64,000 bases of DNA from positions 5,085 through 69,084 of the forward strand of contig CALAJY010000032.1 in NCBI GenBank assembly GCA_937923265.1. The letters are read 5' to 3'. The position numbers were made by a program, and so were the translations under genes. The notes below the pieces were generated by a model. That model ran no database searches, was not told where the DNA came from, and was given only the letters and a program-made list of their open reading frames with translations. Shown piece by piece: positions 43,443 to 52,697 of this stretch (position 1 is its first letter; the number at the start of each line of letters is the position of its first letter). The DNA comes from an uncultured Tissierellia bacterium. Its GTDB lineage: Bacteria; Bacillota; Clostridia; Tissierellales; Peptoniphilaceae.

Positions 43443-43751
43443 TTACAGCTTGATCTCGATATCAACGCCGGCTGGCAAGTTTAACTGCTTCAACGCTTCC
43501 AGCGTCTTCACATTCGGATTCATGATGTCAATTAAGCGCTTATGGGTACGCTGCTCAAATTGCTCACGGGAATCCTTGTACTTGTGGACAGCACGGATAA
43601 TCGTGATAACTTCCTTGTCCGTAGGCAGGGGAATCGGTCCGGATACACGAGCACCGGAGCGCTTGCATGCCTCGACAATCTTCTGGGCAGATGCATCAAT
43701 GACCTCATGGTCATAGGCTCTGAGTCTGATTCTGATCTTCTGATTTGCCAT
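43443..43751 (-). CDS. rpsJ: 30S ribosomal protein S10 (NusE)
   Basis: 102 residues; [27 protein letters not shown] and [43 protein letters not shown]. First gene of the cluster; also serves in transcription antitermination as NusE. Confidence 0.98.
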   Translation of the reverse strand: MANQKIRIRLRAYDHEVIDASAQKIVEACKRSGARVSGPIPLPTDKEVITIIRAVHKYKDSREQFEQRTHKRLIDIMNPNVKTLEALKQLNLPAGVDIEIKL

Positions 43752-44030
43752 TAATTAACTCCTCCTTGGTTTCGCGAAGCTTCCTTCCCGCCGAATCGGC
43801 TATATATAAGGAAGTTTCACTCTGCTCACCGATACACTGGGCCGGGTGTGTCCGTTTCCGGCCTTAAAAAAATGAAATACCGATGGGCCAGTCGCTCGAA
43901 TGAAATCGAGCTGCTCCACAAGAATTCCCCCGGCTTACGTCTTCCCTCTAGTATGTTGAAATCAACACCTTTAGAGGTCCTTCAACGTCCGGGCAACCTC
44001 TTGCTTCGTCGCCACGTATTTCAAGACACT
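43752..44030 (-). ncRNA. structured 5' leader of the S10 operon
   Basis: About 280 bases between the promoter and rpsJ contain no gene but several helices. In transcript order: a nested hairpin CCTCTA/TAGAGG (43945-43977) enclosing TGTTG/CAACA; GCTCGA/TCGAGC (43894-43911); GGCCGG/CCGGCC (43840-43863); and a CTTCCTT/AAGGAAG stem (about 43779-43814) with an inner CCGA/TCGG, close to the rpsJ ribosome binding site. No U-run follows any of them, so this is not a plain attenuator. A ribosomal-protein-binding autoregulatory leader is the natural reading. Confidence 0.55.
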
Positions 44031-44036
44031 TGTAGT

Positions 44037-44065
44037 ATGATACCAGGCTTATGGCCGGTTTGCAA
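44037..44065 (-). promoter_or_regulatory. S10 operon promoter with A/T-rich upstream element
   Basis: On the minus strand TTGCAA (44065-44060), 17 bases, TATCAT (44042-44037). Upstream are two AAAAAAACTTG repeats and a run of A/T (about 44066-44105), the composition of an UP element bound by the RNA polymerase alpha-CTD, as expected for ribosomal promoters. Confidence 0.75.
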
Positions 44066-44106
44066 GTTTTTTTACAAGTTTTTTTCTCATATTTAAAAAA
44101 TTTTCG

Positions 44107-44154
44107 AAAAAAGGGAACCCTCCCTTCATAGCTTCATAAATGAAGGGTTCCCTT
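44107..44154 (-). terminator. rho-independent terminator of the tcdA-tatD unit
   Basis: AAGGGAACCCT (44111-44121) pairs with AGGGTTCCCTT (44144-44154), extended by TTCAT/ATGAA with a small bulge; the minus strand continues with six T. It overlaps the TatD stop codon. Confidence 0.85.
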
Positions 44155-45014
44155 TACCGAGAGCCCAGGTTCTCTCCGAAAATTCTTCGCTGATTTTCCT
44201 GTAACTGCTGCATGAAGTTTCCTCCACGAAGGGCTTCGATTCCCGCCACAAGCTCTTCCAAGGTTTGGCGATGTTTGTCCGCCAGCTCCGCCGCCTCCCT
44301 CTCCAGCACGGCATGCGGAACCCGGTCTCTGTCCTCCATCTCCTGCTTTGGCAAATCCGTTTCCAAGAGGAGCCGGTCACCCGGCACCTGGCAAACATAC
44401 GCACGCCCCTTTTTCGTGGCGAGCATCCGGGGATGAATCGAGATTCCCCCGCCCAGGCGAATCAGTCTCGTGAGTTGGTCGCTGGTTCCCGTGAAATGAT
44501 GAAAGATGGGAAAAAAGGACAGATCTTTTTTCGCTTCCTCTAAGAGGGCAAGAAGGGGGTCCGCCGCCCGGACCACATGCAGGGACAGCACCCAGTCCCT
44601 CCCCTGCACCGACCTCCTCCCCACTCTTTTCATCGCGAAGAGCTCCCGGCCAAGAAGAGCAACCTGGACCGCTTCCTCTGCCTGTGCCTTCCTGCGTGGG
44701 GAAAAATCCAAACCGATCTCCCCAATATAGGGGGTGAGGGGCAGTCCCTCCTGAAATTGCAGGAGAGCCCGCTGTCTCTCCTCTTCCCCGGGAATCCACC
44801 AGGGATGGAAACCCAGTGCGAGAAGATGTTTGGAAGGGCCCCTTCCCTCCGACTCCGAAAGAGCGCTTCTTTCTCGCAAAAAGTCTCCCGGTAGGAGGGT
44901 CTGTGCCAGGATTCCCACCTTCCTTTTTTCCAGCTCCTGCAAGAACAACAAGCGAAGGGAAGCGGGGCGAAGAAAGTCCAGGTGATAATGGCTGTCCACC
45001 AGAAATGGCATCAT
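44154..45014 (-). CDS. TatD family metal-dependent hydrolase
   Basis: 286 residues, TIM-barrel amidohydrolase with likely 3'-5' DNA exonuclease or related activity. Metal ligands are visible: H9 and H11 (DSHYHLD), E99 (YIGEIGLD), H146 (SLHVVRA), H172/H173 (FHHFTG) and D220 (ETDLP). It is shorter in similarity and more divergent than housekeeping TatD (YabD), which usually follows metG; this is probably a second paralogue. Its ATG overlaps the tcdA stop (ATGA). Confidence 0.85.
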   Translation of the reverse strand: MMPFLVDSHYHLDFLRPASLRLLFLQELEKRKVGILAQTLLPGDFLRERSALSESEGRGPSKHLLALGFHPWWIPGEEERQRALLQFQEGLPLTPYIGEIGLDFSPRRKAQAEEAVQVALLGRELFAMKRVGRRSVQGRDWVLSLHVVRAADPLLALLEEAKKDLSFFPIFHHFTGTSDQLTRLIRLGGGISIHPRMLATKKGRAYVCQVPGDRLLLETDLPKQEMEDRDRVPHAVLEREAAELADKHRQTLEELVAGIEALRGGNFMQQLQENQRRIFGENLGSR

Positions 45015-45781
45015 GGCTCTCTTCTCCCTGCCAGATGGGGAATCCCGCTTATCTCATCCCGCCCCGCCAATCGCAGGATCAATCTTCCCGCCATCATCTG
45101 CCCCATAATGGGCGGCATATAGCTCATGGAGCCCAGGGTTCGGCTCTTCTCGCGGACAGGATCCCGTTTTTCCAGATTGACCAACTCGGTGGAGTAGATG
45201 ACCTCCAGGTCCCGAATTCCCCGCTTTCGACATTCCCGCCGGATCACCTTGCTCAGGGCGCAGTTCACGGTTTCCTCAATTTTTCCGAAGCGGAGCTGAC
45301 AGGGGTCATACTTATTCGCTGCCCCCATCGCTGACAGAAGGGGAAGGCCCTCCTTTGCACACCAAGCCGCGATGCCCAGCTTCTGACTTATGGTATCAAT
45401 GCAATCCACCACATAATCCGGCCGTGGCAGCGAGGAGAGGGTCTCCTCGATCGTCTCCTTTTCCAGGAAGATAGGGTGCCGACTGAGCTCACAGTCCGGA
45501 TTGATCTGCTTCACCATCTCCCCCATGACCTCCACCTTCAAGCGGCCCACCGTGGATAGAAAGGCCAGGGCCTGGCGGTTGATGTTGCTCTCCTCCACCC
45601 GGTCTCCGTCCAAGATAACGAGGGAGCCCACTCCCGCTCTGGCCAAGGCTTCACAGCAAGAGGAACCTACGCCTCCTAAACCGAGAACCATGACCCGGGA
45701 GTGAAGCAACCTGTCCAGTCCTTCTTCTTTTAATAATAAAACCAGGCGCGAATACCGCTCCGGTCTGGATGATTCCGTCAT
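45011..45781 (-). CDS. tcdA: tRNA threonylcarbamoyladenosine dehydratase
   Basis: Converts t6A37 of tRNA to the cyclic form ct6A using ATP. 256 residues from the ATG at 45781 (MTESSRPERYSRL), which has GAGGAA upstream; a GTG four codons earlier has its site too close. E1-like nucleotide-binding motif VMVLGLGGVGSSCCEALARAGVG, then ILDGDRVEESNINRQ with the conserved Asp and Arg, and DYVVDCIDTISQK. SMSYMPPIMGQMMAG near the end is typical of YgdL/TcdA rather than MoeB or ThiF. Confidence 0.92.
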   Translation of the reverse strand: MTESSRPERYSRLVLLLKEEGLDRLLHSRVMVLGLGGVGSSCCEALARAGVGSLVILDGDRVEESNINRQALAFLSTVGRLKVEVMGEMVKQINPDCELSRHPIFLEKETIEETLSSLPRPDYVVDCIDTISQKLGIAAWCAKEGLPLLSAMGAANKYDPCQLRFGKIEETVNCALSKVIRRECRKRGIRDLEVIYSTELVNLEKRDPVREKSRTLGSMSYMPPIMGQMMAGRLILRLAGRDEISGIPHLAGRREP

Positions 45782-45960
45782 TCTCTTCCTCACAGTCTCC
45801 TCGCTCCCACAGAGGGAGCCTTTTTGAAAATCCGCAGGGTTTCTATCTTTTTATTTTAAACGTTCCTCGATGCTTTCTCCATGTGAATCCCCGATTTCTT
45901 TTCTCTGCTATAAATACCGGATTTCCCCCGGATCCCGATCCAAAGTGTTCGAGACCGTGC

Positions 45961-45966
45961 TATAAT
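45961..45966 (+). promoter_or_regulatory. -10 element of the fbp promoter
   Basis: TATAAT, 60 bases before the fbp start codon. No convincing -35 is seen at 16-18 bases, so the promoter may need an activator. Confidence 0.4.
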
Positions 45967-46025
45967 GAGGAAAATACACGTTTTCCTTTTTTTGGAAGGA
46001 AATGGAACTTTTTCAGGAGGAATTC

Positions 46026-47987
46026 ATGAAGCAAAGTATCCTGCTGCAGATGTTGGCGAAGGAGTTTCCGAACCGACAAGCGGCAACTGGTGAAATCGTT
46101 CGGCTCCGATCCCTCATGGCCATGCCCAAGGGAACTGAGTATTTTTTCAGCGATATTCACGGGGAAGATCGGGCCTTCCTTCACTTGGTTCGTTCCGCTT
46201 CCGGGAATATTCGACGGAAGATTCGTGACGTCTATCGGACACGACTTTCGGAACAACGGCAAAACGAGTTGGCAAGCATCATCTATGATCCGGAAACCGC
46301 CCTTCACAAGGAGACGGTGGATTTATCGGACGAGCGTTGGATCCGGACCACCATCCTCCAGCTCATTGAGGTGGCCCGTTTTATTTCTTCCAAGTATCCG
46401 CGGGAACAGATTCAAAAAAAGACACCCGAGCGATATAAAAGCATTATGCAGGAGCTCTTTTACACGAATGACGGAGAGATTGACCGCCATTCCTATTATC
46501 AGTCCATCGCGGATACTATCTTAGACTCCGGAGCCGCGGAGGACTTCATCGCGGAACTGGCTTACATGATCCAACGAATCTGTGTCAACCACATTCATAT
46601 GGTGGGGGATTTGTTTGACCGAGGACCGGGGCCGCACAACATTGTGGAGGAGCTCATCAATTTTGGACACGTGGACGTGCAATGGGGCAACCATGATGTG
46701 GAATGGATGGGAGCCGCCCTGGGCAATGAGGTCTGCATGATGTCGGTGCTTCGTAACGCCATCAAGTACAACTGCTTTGACGCTTTGGAGGATGGCTATT
46801 CGATCCACCTCCGCATGCTCAACGATTTTGCCGAGGAGGTCTACGGAGAAGATCCCTGCGATCGGTTCCAGATGAAAATCTACGATGAGAATGTCTATGA
46901 CGTTGTGGATGAGAAGCAGGCCGCTCGCATGCACAAGGCCGTGGCAATCCTCCAATTTAAGCTGGAAGGTCAGCTGCTGGAACGCCATCCCGAGTATGAC
47001 ATGACCGATCGCATCGTTCTGAAGAACATCGACTTTGAGAAGGGAACGTACACGGAGAAGGGTGTCGTCTATCCCCTGAAAGACACGAATTTCCCCACCA
47101 TAGATCCCAAAGACCCCCTCAAGCTTACGCCCAAGGAGGAAGAGCTGCTGAAGGGCATCCGGGCTTCCTTCATTCACTCGGAGACCCTCCAGCGGCACAT
47201 GCGCTTCCTCTTCAATAAGGGGACCAGTTACTTAAAATTCAATGGCAATCTGCTCTTCCACGGTTGCCTCCCCATGAAGGAGGACGGCAGCTTCGATGTC
47301 CTCCACATCAATGGGAAAGAATACAGCGGGAAAAGCCTCATGGACTACCTGGACTACAAGGTCACCCAGGCCTACAACGGCTACCCCGGCTCCGCCGAGC
47401 AGGAGGATGCGGTAGACTTCATGTGGTACCTCTGGTGCGGACCCAAGTCCCCGATGTTTGGCAAGAGCAAGATGGCAACCTTCGAAAACTACTTTGTGGG
47501 GGATAAAAAATTGGGCAAGGAGGAGTTTAACCCCTACTTCCGTCTGTCCGCCCAGGAAGAAACCTGCGATATGATCCTGAAGGAATTCGGCCTCTCTACC
47601 CATCATGGTCATATCATCAACGGGCATGTGCCCGTGAAGCTGCGGGAGGGGCAATCCCCCATGCGGGCCAATGGAAAGCTCTTCGTCATCGATGGAGGCA
47701 TTGCCAAGGCCTACCAGGAAAAAACGGGAATCGCGGGCTACACGCTCATCTATAACTCCCACCACATCGCTCTGGCGGAGCACGATGATTTCGATGCCCT
47801 GTCCAATGAATTGGAAACCTATTCGCCCAAGGTGACCACGGTGGACCGCATGGATAAGCGGATGCTGATTGCGGATACCGACGAGGGAAAGGAGTACCAG
47901 GAACGCATCAAATCCCTCCAGGAACTGATTCAGGCCTATCTGGATGGGGAAATGAAGGAATCCAATCACGAACTCGTCCACAAATAA
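46026..47987 (+). CDS. fbp: fructose-1,6-bisphosphatase class III
   Basis: Gluconeogenic hydrolysis of fructose 1,6-bisphosphate. 653 residues from the ATG at 46026 (MKQSILLQMLAKEFPNRQAA), with AGGAGG five bases upstream; Bacillus Fbp is about 670. The metallophosphoesterase motifs are D43-x-H45 (FSDIHGED), GDLFDRGPGPH and WGNHDVEW, then HGHIINGHVPVKLREG near the C terminus. This class is confined mostly to Firmicutes. It stands alone, convergent with the trehalose operon. Together with PPDK it suggests an active gluconeogenic branch. Confidence 0.96.
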   Translation: MKQSILLQMLAKEFPNRQAATGEIVRLRSLMAMPKGTEYFFSDIHGEDRAFLHLVRSASGNIRRKIRDVYRTRLSEQRQNELASIIYDPETALHKETVDLSDERWIRTTILQLIEVARFISSKYPREQIQKKTPERYKSIMQELFYTNDGEIDRHSYYQSIADTILDSGAAEDFIAELAYMIQRICVNHIHMVGDLFDRGPGPHNIVEELINFGHVDVQWGNHDVEWMGAALGNEVCMMSVLRNAIKYNCFDALEDGYSIHLRMLNDFAEEVYGEDPCDRFQMKIYDENVYDVVDEKQAARMHKAVAILQFKLEGQLLERHPEYDMTDRIVLKNIDFEKGTYTEKGVVYPLKDTNFPTIDPKDPLKLTPKEEELLKGIRASFIHSETLQRHMRFLFNKGTSYLKFNGNLLFHGCLPMKEDGSFDVLHINGKEYSGKSLMDYLDYKVTQAYNGYPGSAEQEDAVDFMWYLWCGPKSPMFGKSKMATFENYFVGDKKLGKEEFNPYFRLSAQEETCDMILKEFGLSTHHGHIINGHVPVKLREGQSPMRANGKLFVIDGGIAKAYQEKTGIAGYTLIYNSHHIALAEHDDFDALSNELETYSPKVTTVDRMDKRMLIADTDEGKEYQERIKSLQELIQAYLDGEMKESNHELVHK

Positions 47988-47993
47988 ATCGCG

Positions 47994-48036
47994 AAAAAAA
48001 CAAGGCTCCGGATAAACTCCGGAGCCTTGTTTTTTT
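47994..48036. terminator. bidirectional terminator between fbp and treC
   Basis: A 12-bp perfect stem, CAAGGCTCCGGA (48001-48012) with TCCGGAGCCTTG (48018-48029), loop TAAAC, flanked by A-run and T-run. Serves both convergent genes. Confidence 0.93.
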
Positions 48037-49723
48037 ATTTCTCAACCAGCAGCGCAACCGCTTCGTAGGGTTCCAACCGCAAGTCTTCCCGGGACCAAGT
48101 CTCCCTTTGGTAATTTCCGAAAAGAAGCCGGATCTTGTCGGGAGAAAATTTTCGCGCTTGGACTTCTTCCTCTAGAGCCGTTTCCGGGATGGACAGGGGC
48201 CGGTCCGTAAAATTGGAGAGCTGGAGGAGCAGGGCCCGGTCGTTCTCCCGCTCATAGGCGAAAAGCCCCGGGAGCTCTTCCAGTATCGGCAGGTAGCTCC
48301 CCGTTTGAATCAGATCCGACTTTTTCCGCAGGGCGATGAGCTTCCGGTAGTAGCGGAAAATGCTCTTCTCCCCCCGCGCCAGGTCCGCCTTCGCATTCAC
48401 GGTTTTGTAGGAAGGATCGGGCGCCATCCAGGGCTTTCCCGTGCTGAACCCCGCATTTCGCTCACCGGACCACTGCATGGGCGTTCGAGAATTGTCTCTG
48501 GCCTTGGCCTTGAGAATCTCGAGGGCCTCCTCCTGAGAACTTCCCGCTTTCCGCAGGGCTCGGTAGGCATTTCTTGCCTCCACATCGAGGAACTGTTCCG
48601 GCTTCGTAAAGTCCGGATTTTTCATCCCGAATTCCTCCCCCTGATAGATATAGGGGGTGCCCCGCATCAGATGAATCGTTTGGGCCAGAAGCGTAGCACT
48701 CTCAAAGGGATACCGGACCGGGTCCGCAAATCGGGAATTTGCCCGCGGCTGGTCATGGTTGTTCCAAAAGAGGGCATTCCAGCCCCCTTTCTCCTGGAGC
48801 TCTTTCTGCCAAAAGTTCATCACGCGTTTCAGTTTCTCAATATCGGGCCGGGCGAGGGTCCACTTCTCTCCGTTTTCATAATCCACCTTCAGATGATGAA
48901 ATTGAAACAACATGGAAAGTTCTTTCCCGTTCTCCTGGGAGTACTTGGCTCCATCCTCGGGATTGGTGGAACTCATCTCCCCCACCGTGAGAATCTCCGG
49001 GTTTTTCCCAAAGCTCTTCCGGTTCATCTCCCGGATAAAATCATGAACAATGGGCGTGTCCGTATAGAGTTTCTTCTCCTCCTCGATGGTGCCCGAAGAA
49101 TCCTCCAAAACCTCCGCCTTGCCGATCACGTTGAGGACATCGAATCGAAAGCCCATCACGCCCTTTTCTGTCCAGAAATTCACCACATCATACAGCTCCT
49201 GGCGAAGGCCGGGATTGCGCCAATTCAGGTCAGCCTGTCCCGGGTCATAGAGGTGGAGGTAGTAGCTCTCCGAGTCAAAGGGCGCCCAGGCGGGTCCCCC
49301 AAACTTGGAAGTCCAATTGGTCGGATAGGATCCATCGGTTTTCGCGGGTCGGATCAAATAGTAGTCCCGATACGACAAATCGCCTTCCTTCGCCCTTTGA
49401 AACCAGTCGGCTTCGGTGGAGGTGTGGTTAAAAACCATGTCCAACATGATCCCGATGCCGCGCTCCCGAAAGACCTTCACGAGTTGTTCAAACTCCTCCA
49501 TGGACCCGAAGCGGGGGTCAATCGCTTTGTAGTCGGAGACATCATAGCCGTTGTCCTTCTGCGGGGACGGGAAGATGGGGCTGATCCAGACCATGTCCAC
49601 CCCCAGTTCCGACAGGTAGTCCGCCTTCGCCATGATGCCTTGCAGATCGCCCCAGCCGTCCCCGTCGGTGTCCAGGAAAGCCCGGGGATAAATTTGATAG
49701 ATTACCGCACTTTCCTTACGCAT
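48035..49723 (-). CDS. treC: trehalose-6-phosphate hydrolase (GH13)
   Basis: Splits trehalose 6-phosphate into glucose and glucose 6-phosphate. 562 residues, usual length. GH13 alpha-amylase barrel with IYQIYPRAFLDTDGDGWGDLQGI, the first conserved region DMVFNHTS, nucleophile D195 (GFRFDVLNVI), acid/base E249 (LTVGEMSS) and D324 (NNHDQPR). TreC and oligo-1,6-glucosidases are close; the adjoining PTS permease for trehalose decides in favour of the phosphate-specific enzyme. Its start overlaps the end of treB by 8 bases. Confidence 0.88.
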   Translation of the reverse strand: MRKESAVIYQIYPRAFLDTDGDGWGDLQGIMAKADYLSELGVDMVWISPIFPSPQKDNGYDVSDYKAIDPRFGSMEEFEQLVKVFRERGIGIMLDMVFNHTSTEADWFQRAKEGDLSYRDYYLIRPAKTDGSYPTNWTSKFGGPAWAPFDSESYYLHLYDPGQADLNWRNPGLRQELYDVVNFWTEKGVMGFRFDVLNVIGKAEVLEDSSGTIEEEKKLYTDTPIVHDFIREMNRKSFGKNPEILTVGEMSSTNPEDGAKYSQENGKELSMLFQFHHLKVDYENGEKWTLARPDIEKLKRVMNFWQKELQEKGGWNALFWNNHDQPRANSRFADPVRYPFESATLLAQTIHLMRGTPYIYQGEEFGMKNPDFTKPEQFLDVEARNAYRALRKAGSSQEEALEILKAKARDNSRTPMQWSGERNAGFSTGKPWMAPDPSYKTVNAKADLARGEKSIFRYYRKLIALRKKSDLIQTGSYLPILEELPGLFAYERENDRALLLQLSNFTDRPLSIPETALEEEVQARKFSPDKIRLLFGNYQRETWSREDLRLEPYEAVALLVEK

Positions 49724-51134
49724 TTTCGGTGGATCCTTTCCGTTTCTGCATCAGGGTGGTCAACACAAAGGGAACCACAATGGCAATGGCCATGCAGAGT
49801 GCAAATTTGAGATAGTAAACCGGCTGAATCGATAGGATTCCGGGAATTCCCCCCACTCCAATGCCGAAGGACTGCACGTTCATCAGCACCGAGAGCAGGC
49901 AGGCAATGCCGGAGCCGATCATGGCACACACAAAGGGATAGCGATACTTGATATTCACCCCGAACATGGCGGGCTCCGTCACCCCGAGGTAGGCAGAAAT
50001 GGCAGAGGGCAGGGAAACCGAAGAGACCTTGGCATCCTTACGATTGGCAAAGTAGATGGCCAGGGTGGATGACCCCTGGGCAATATTGGACAGGGCGATC
50101 ATGGGCCAGAGGATGGTCCCATTGAATTGCTGCATGAGCTGCAGGTCAATGGCATTCGTCATGTGGTGCAAGCCGGTGATGACCAGGGGCGAGTAGAAGG
50201 TCCCAAAGACACCCCCAAAGAGCCAACGAAAGGTCGAGGTCAACCCCGCATAGACGATATCCGCAATCCATGATCCGATCTTCCAACCCACGGGTCCGAG
50301 AAGGACATGGGCCAAAAGAACGGTGGGAACCAGGGAGAGAAGCGGAACGAAGACCATGGCGATCGCGTTGGGAATGACCCGCTTCCAAAATCGCTCCAGA
50401 TAGACAAAGCACAGACCGGCGAATATCGCGGGCAGAACCTGGGCCTGGTAGCCGATCTTATTGATGGTGGCGAAGCCAAAGTCCCAGAAGGGAATCTCCT
50501 TCGCCGATGCCACCCCGTAGGCATTGAGGAGCTGGCCGGATACCAAACACAGACCGAGAACAATGCCCAGGGCCTCCGTGCCCCCCATCTTCTTCACCAC
50601 CGACCAGGTGATCATCACCGGCAGCATGTGGAACACGGCCTCACAGATCAGCCATAAGAAGTCATAGGTGCCCGCCCAGAACTGGGAAATCTCTGCAATC
50701 TTCTTTCCGCCCAGGGCGTCCAGGGGGAGATCGCCAATCACATTTCGAAAGCCCAGGAGAATACCGCCAACCACTATGGCGGGGATGATCGGGGCGAAGA
50801 TTTCCGCTAACGTGGACATGGCCTTCTGCAAGGGAGACTGGTTGTCCTTCGCGGCGACCTTGGCTTCGGCCTTGCTCACTCCGGACAGACCCGAGATTTT
50901 GGCAAAATCATTGTAGAATTGATCCACCTCATTTCCGATAATCACTTGAAACTGGCCTGCCTGGGTGAAGGACCCCTTCACCGAGTCCAGGTCTTCGATG
51001 TCTTTTACTTTCGCCTTCGCAGGATCCTTTAAAACAAAACGCATCCGCGTGACACAGTGACTCACCGCGGAGATATTTTCTTTTCCGCCTACATCGTCCA
51101 ATAGCTTTCGTGCATCCGGTTCAAATCGTCCCAT
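49716..51134 (-). CDS. treB: PTS trehalose-specific EIIBC component
   Basis: Transports and phosphorylates trehalose. 472 residues from the ATG at 51134 (MGRFEPDARKLLDDVGG), six bases after AAAGGA. EIIB phosphocysteine is C27 (SAVSHCVTRMRF). The EIIC part has many hydrophobic helices, the conserved GVTEPAMFGVN and TGLHHMTNAIDLQ. There is no EIIA domain; the separate EIIA gene two upstream supplies it. Trehalose specificity is inferred from the family resemblance and from treC next door. Confidence 0.88.
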   Translation of the reverse strand: MGRFEPDARKLLDDVGGKENISAVSHCVTRMRFVLKDPAKAKVKDIEDLDSVKGSFTQAGQFQVIIGNEVDQFYNDFAKISGLSGVSKAEAKVAAKDNQSPLQKAMSTLAEIFAPIIPAIVVGGILLGFRNVIGDLPLDALGGKKIAEISQFWAGTYDFLWLICEAVFHMLPVMITWSVVKKMGGTEALGIVLGLCLVSGQLLNAYGVASAKEIPFWDFGFATINKIGYQAQVLPAIFAGLCFVYLERFWKRVIPNAIAMVFVPLLSLVPTVLLAHVLLGPVGWKIGSWIADIVYAGLTSTFRWLFGGVFGTFYSPLVITGLHHMTNAIDLQLMQQFNGTILWPMIALSNIAQGSSTLAIYFANRKDAKVSSVSLPSAISAYLGVTEPAMFGVNIKYRYPFVCAMIGSGIACLLSVLMNVQSFGIGVGGIPGILSIQPVYYLKFALCMAIAIVVPFVLTTLMQKRKGSTENA

Positions 51135-51175
51135 CGTCATTCCTTTCTGTTTCCTCGCTTCGCTTCCTCCATCCC

Positions 51176-52045
51176 TCACTTCCCCAGGCCCAACTTTTCC
51201 AAATACTGAAAAATTCCCTCCTGGTCATTGCTTCCCGTCTGAAACTTTGCCGCAGATCGGGCTCCCTCCGTCTCATTCCCCATCGCCACGCCTCTTCCCG
51301 CGTAGCGAAGCATGGGAATGTCATTATCGTTGTCTCCGAAGGCGATGATCTCCTCCGGGGCAATCTGAAAGCGGTCGGCATACTCCTGTAAACCGGTCCC
51401 CTTGTTCACCCCTCGAATCATTGCCTCCAGATAATCATTTGCCGAGAATGCGGCATAGATCTTCTCTTCCACCTGGGGTCGAACCTTCTCCCAGCCCTTC
51501 AGTATGTTCTCCCTTGCCCCCTGGACACAGATCTTGAGGGGGCGTTCCGGAAGAGGCCGGCTAAGGTCGTCTAGGATTTCTACCTGCATGTGATTGACCT
51601 GCCGGATTCGCTCCATGTGGTGGTCTCCCATGAGATTTCGTTCCGTGGGATGATACGCCGAAGCCTTTCCCACATAAAGGGTCTTCCTTCCATAGGCATA
51701 GAGCACAACGTTAAAGGGGTCCCAGGCCCGCATGTACCGGCTTGCCTGGTCCAGCGGTAAAGTCAGTAAGCTCATTTCCCGTCTCGTGCGAAAGCTGTAG
51801 GAATGCCCCCCATTGATTCCGATGAGAGCCCCCCCATAGCGGGGCAGCTCCAGTTCCACGGCGGCTTCCTGCATGCCGGATATGGGTCGACCGGAAATGA
51901 GCACGACCTGGATTCCTGCCTGTTGCAGAGCAATCAGCTTTTCTTTTGTCCGGGCACCGATTTTTCGGGAGGACATCAAAAGCGTTCCATCCATATCCGA
52001 GGCCACACAGCGAATGCGAGGAGGCTTTGCCATCGTTTCTCTCAT
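51176..52045 (-). CDS. Cof-type HAD-IIB phosphatase
   Basis: 289 residues from the ATG at 52045 (MRETMAKPPRIRCVASDMDGTLL), which has GAGGAA upstream. HAD motifs: I DMDGTL, II LISGRP, III the Lys before the GTGLQ region, IV FGDNDNDIPML. Such enzymes hydrolyse sugar phosphates or other small phosphates. Sitting between the EIIA and treB genes, it might act on phosphorylated sugar that accumulates, but the substrate cannot be told. Its start follows the EIIA stop by 15 bases. Confidence 0.85.
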   Translation of the reverse strand: MRETMAKPPRIRCVASDMDGTLLMSSRKIGARTKEKLIALQQAGIQVVLISGRPISGMQEAAVELELPRYGGALIGINGGHSYSFRTRREMSLLTLPLDQASRYMRAWDPFNVVLYAYGRKTLYVGKASAYHPTERNLMGDHHMERIRQVNHMQVEILDDLSRPLPERPLKICVQGARENILKGWEKVRPQVEEKIYAAFSANDYLEAMIRGVNKGTGLQEYADRFQIAPEEIIAFGDNDNDIPMLRYAGRGVAMGNETEGARSAAKFQTGSNDQEGIFQYLEKLGLGK

Positions 52046-52060
52046 GACATTCTTCCTCAT

Positions 52061-52585
52061 CTACTTCAAAAAAATCGTTCCGATGTTCTCCCCTGCTTTT
52101 ACCGGGCCCGGGCTTCGCAAATCGAGCTTTTCGGCGATCTCGCCCTCGTTGGTGAACACCACAATCACAACAGGGTCTTTCCCGGCGGCTTCCACCTGCG
52201 CTCGATCCATGTGGCTGATGACTTGTTCCTCGTTCACCGAATCTCCCTCATTTACCGTTGTCTCAAAGGGGGCTCCCTTTAATTCCACGGTATCCAAGCC
52301 GAGATGCACAAGAACCTCCAGGGACCCGCTTTTTAAATTCACCGCATGCTTGGTTTCAAACACGCTGAAGACCTTTCCCCGCACGGGAGAGTAGATCGTA
52401 TCCGCGGAGGGAATCACCGCAAATCCGCCGCCGAGCATCTTCTGTGAAAAAACCTGGTCCTTTACCTCCTCAATGGGAATCAGCTCGCCCTCTACCGGAG
52501 AAAAGAGGGGAAGTTCTTTGCTTGCTTCCGCCGAACTTTCGGCGGTATCCTTTGTATCTTTCTTCAAAAAATCAAAAAATCCCAT
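52061..52585 (-). CDS. PTS glucose-type EIIA component
   Basis: 174 residues from the ATG at 52585 (MGFFDFLKKDTKDTAES), seven bases after AAAGGAG. EIIA-Glc family: SPVEGELIPIEEVKDQVFSQKMLGGGFAVIPS, then H80 (ETKHAVNL) and the phosphorylated H94 (VLVHLGLDTVEL). First gene of EIIA-HAD-treB-treC; it likely passes phosphate from HPr to EIIB. As in other Firmicutes it may also serve other EIIBC proteins. Confidence 0.9.
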   Translation of the reverse strand: MGFFDFLKKDTKDTAESSAEASKELPLFSPVEGELIPIEEVKDQVFSQKMLGGGFAVIPSADTIYSPVRGKVFSVFETKHAVNLKSGSLEVLVHLGLDTVELKGAPFETTVNEGDSVNEEQVISHMDRAQVEAAGKDPVVIVVFTNEGEIAEKLDLRSPGPVKAGENIGTIFLK

Positions 52586-52697
52586 GGTATGACTCCTTTC
52601 CATTTCTGAATCATCGTCCCTCCTGAAAATCAAAAAACAAAAGGGAACTCGGTTTTGTTATACCCCTTTCCGTTCTCCTCCAACGAAAGCATCGGAT

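Noticed and set aside
43780..44100. Small plus-strand open frame near 43848-44096
   Set aside because: It lies opposite the S10 promoter and leader, has no ribosome binding site and no recognisable protein pattern.
45809..45832. Hairpin GCTCCC-ACAGA-GGGAGC followed by CTTTTTG upstream of tcdA
   Set aside because: It would terminate only plus-strand transcripts and no plus-strand gene precedes it; the stem is only 6 bp, so probably chance or a tcdA leader hairpin.
48305..49810. 501-codon plus-strand frame opposite treC
   Set aside because: Antisense shadow of the GH13 gene; composition is typical of reverse-frame translation and no motif is seen.
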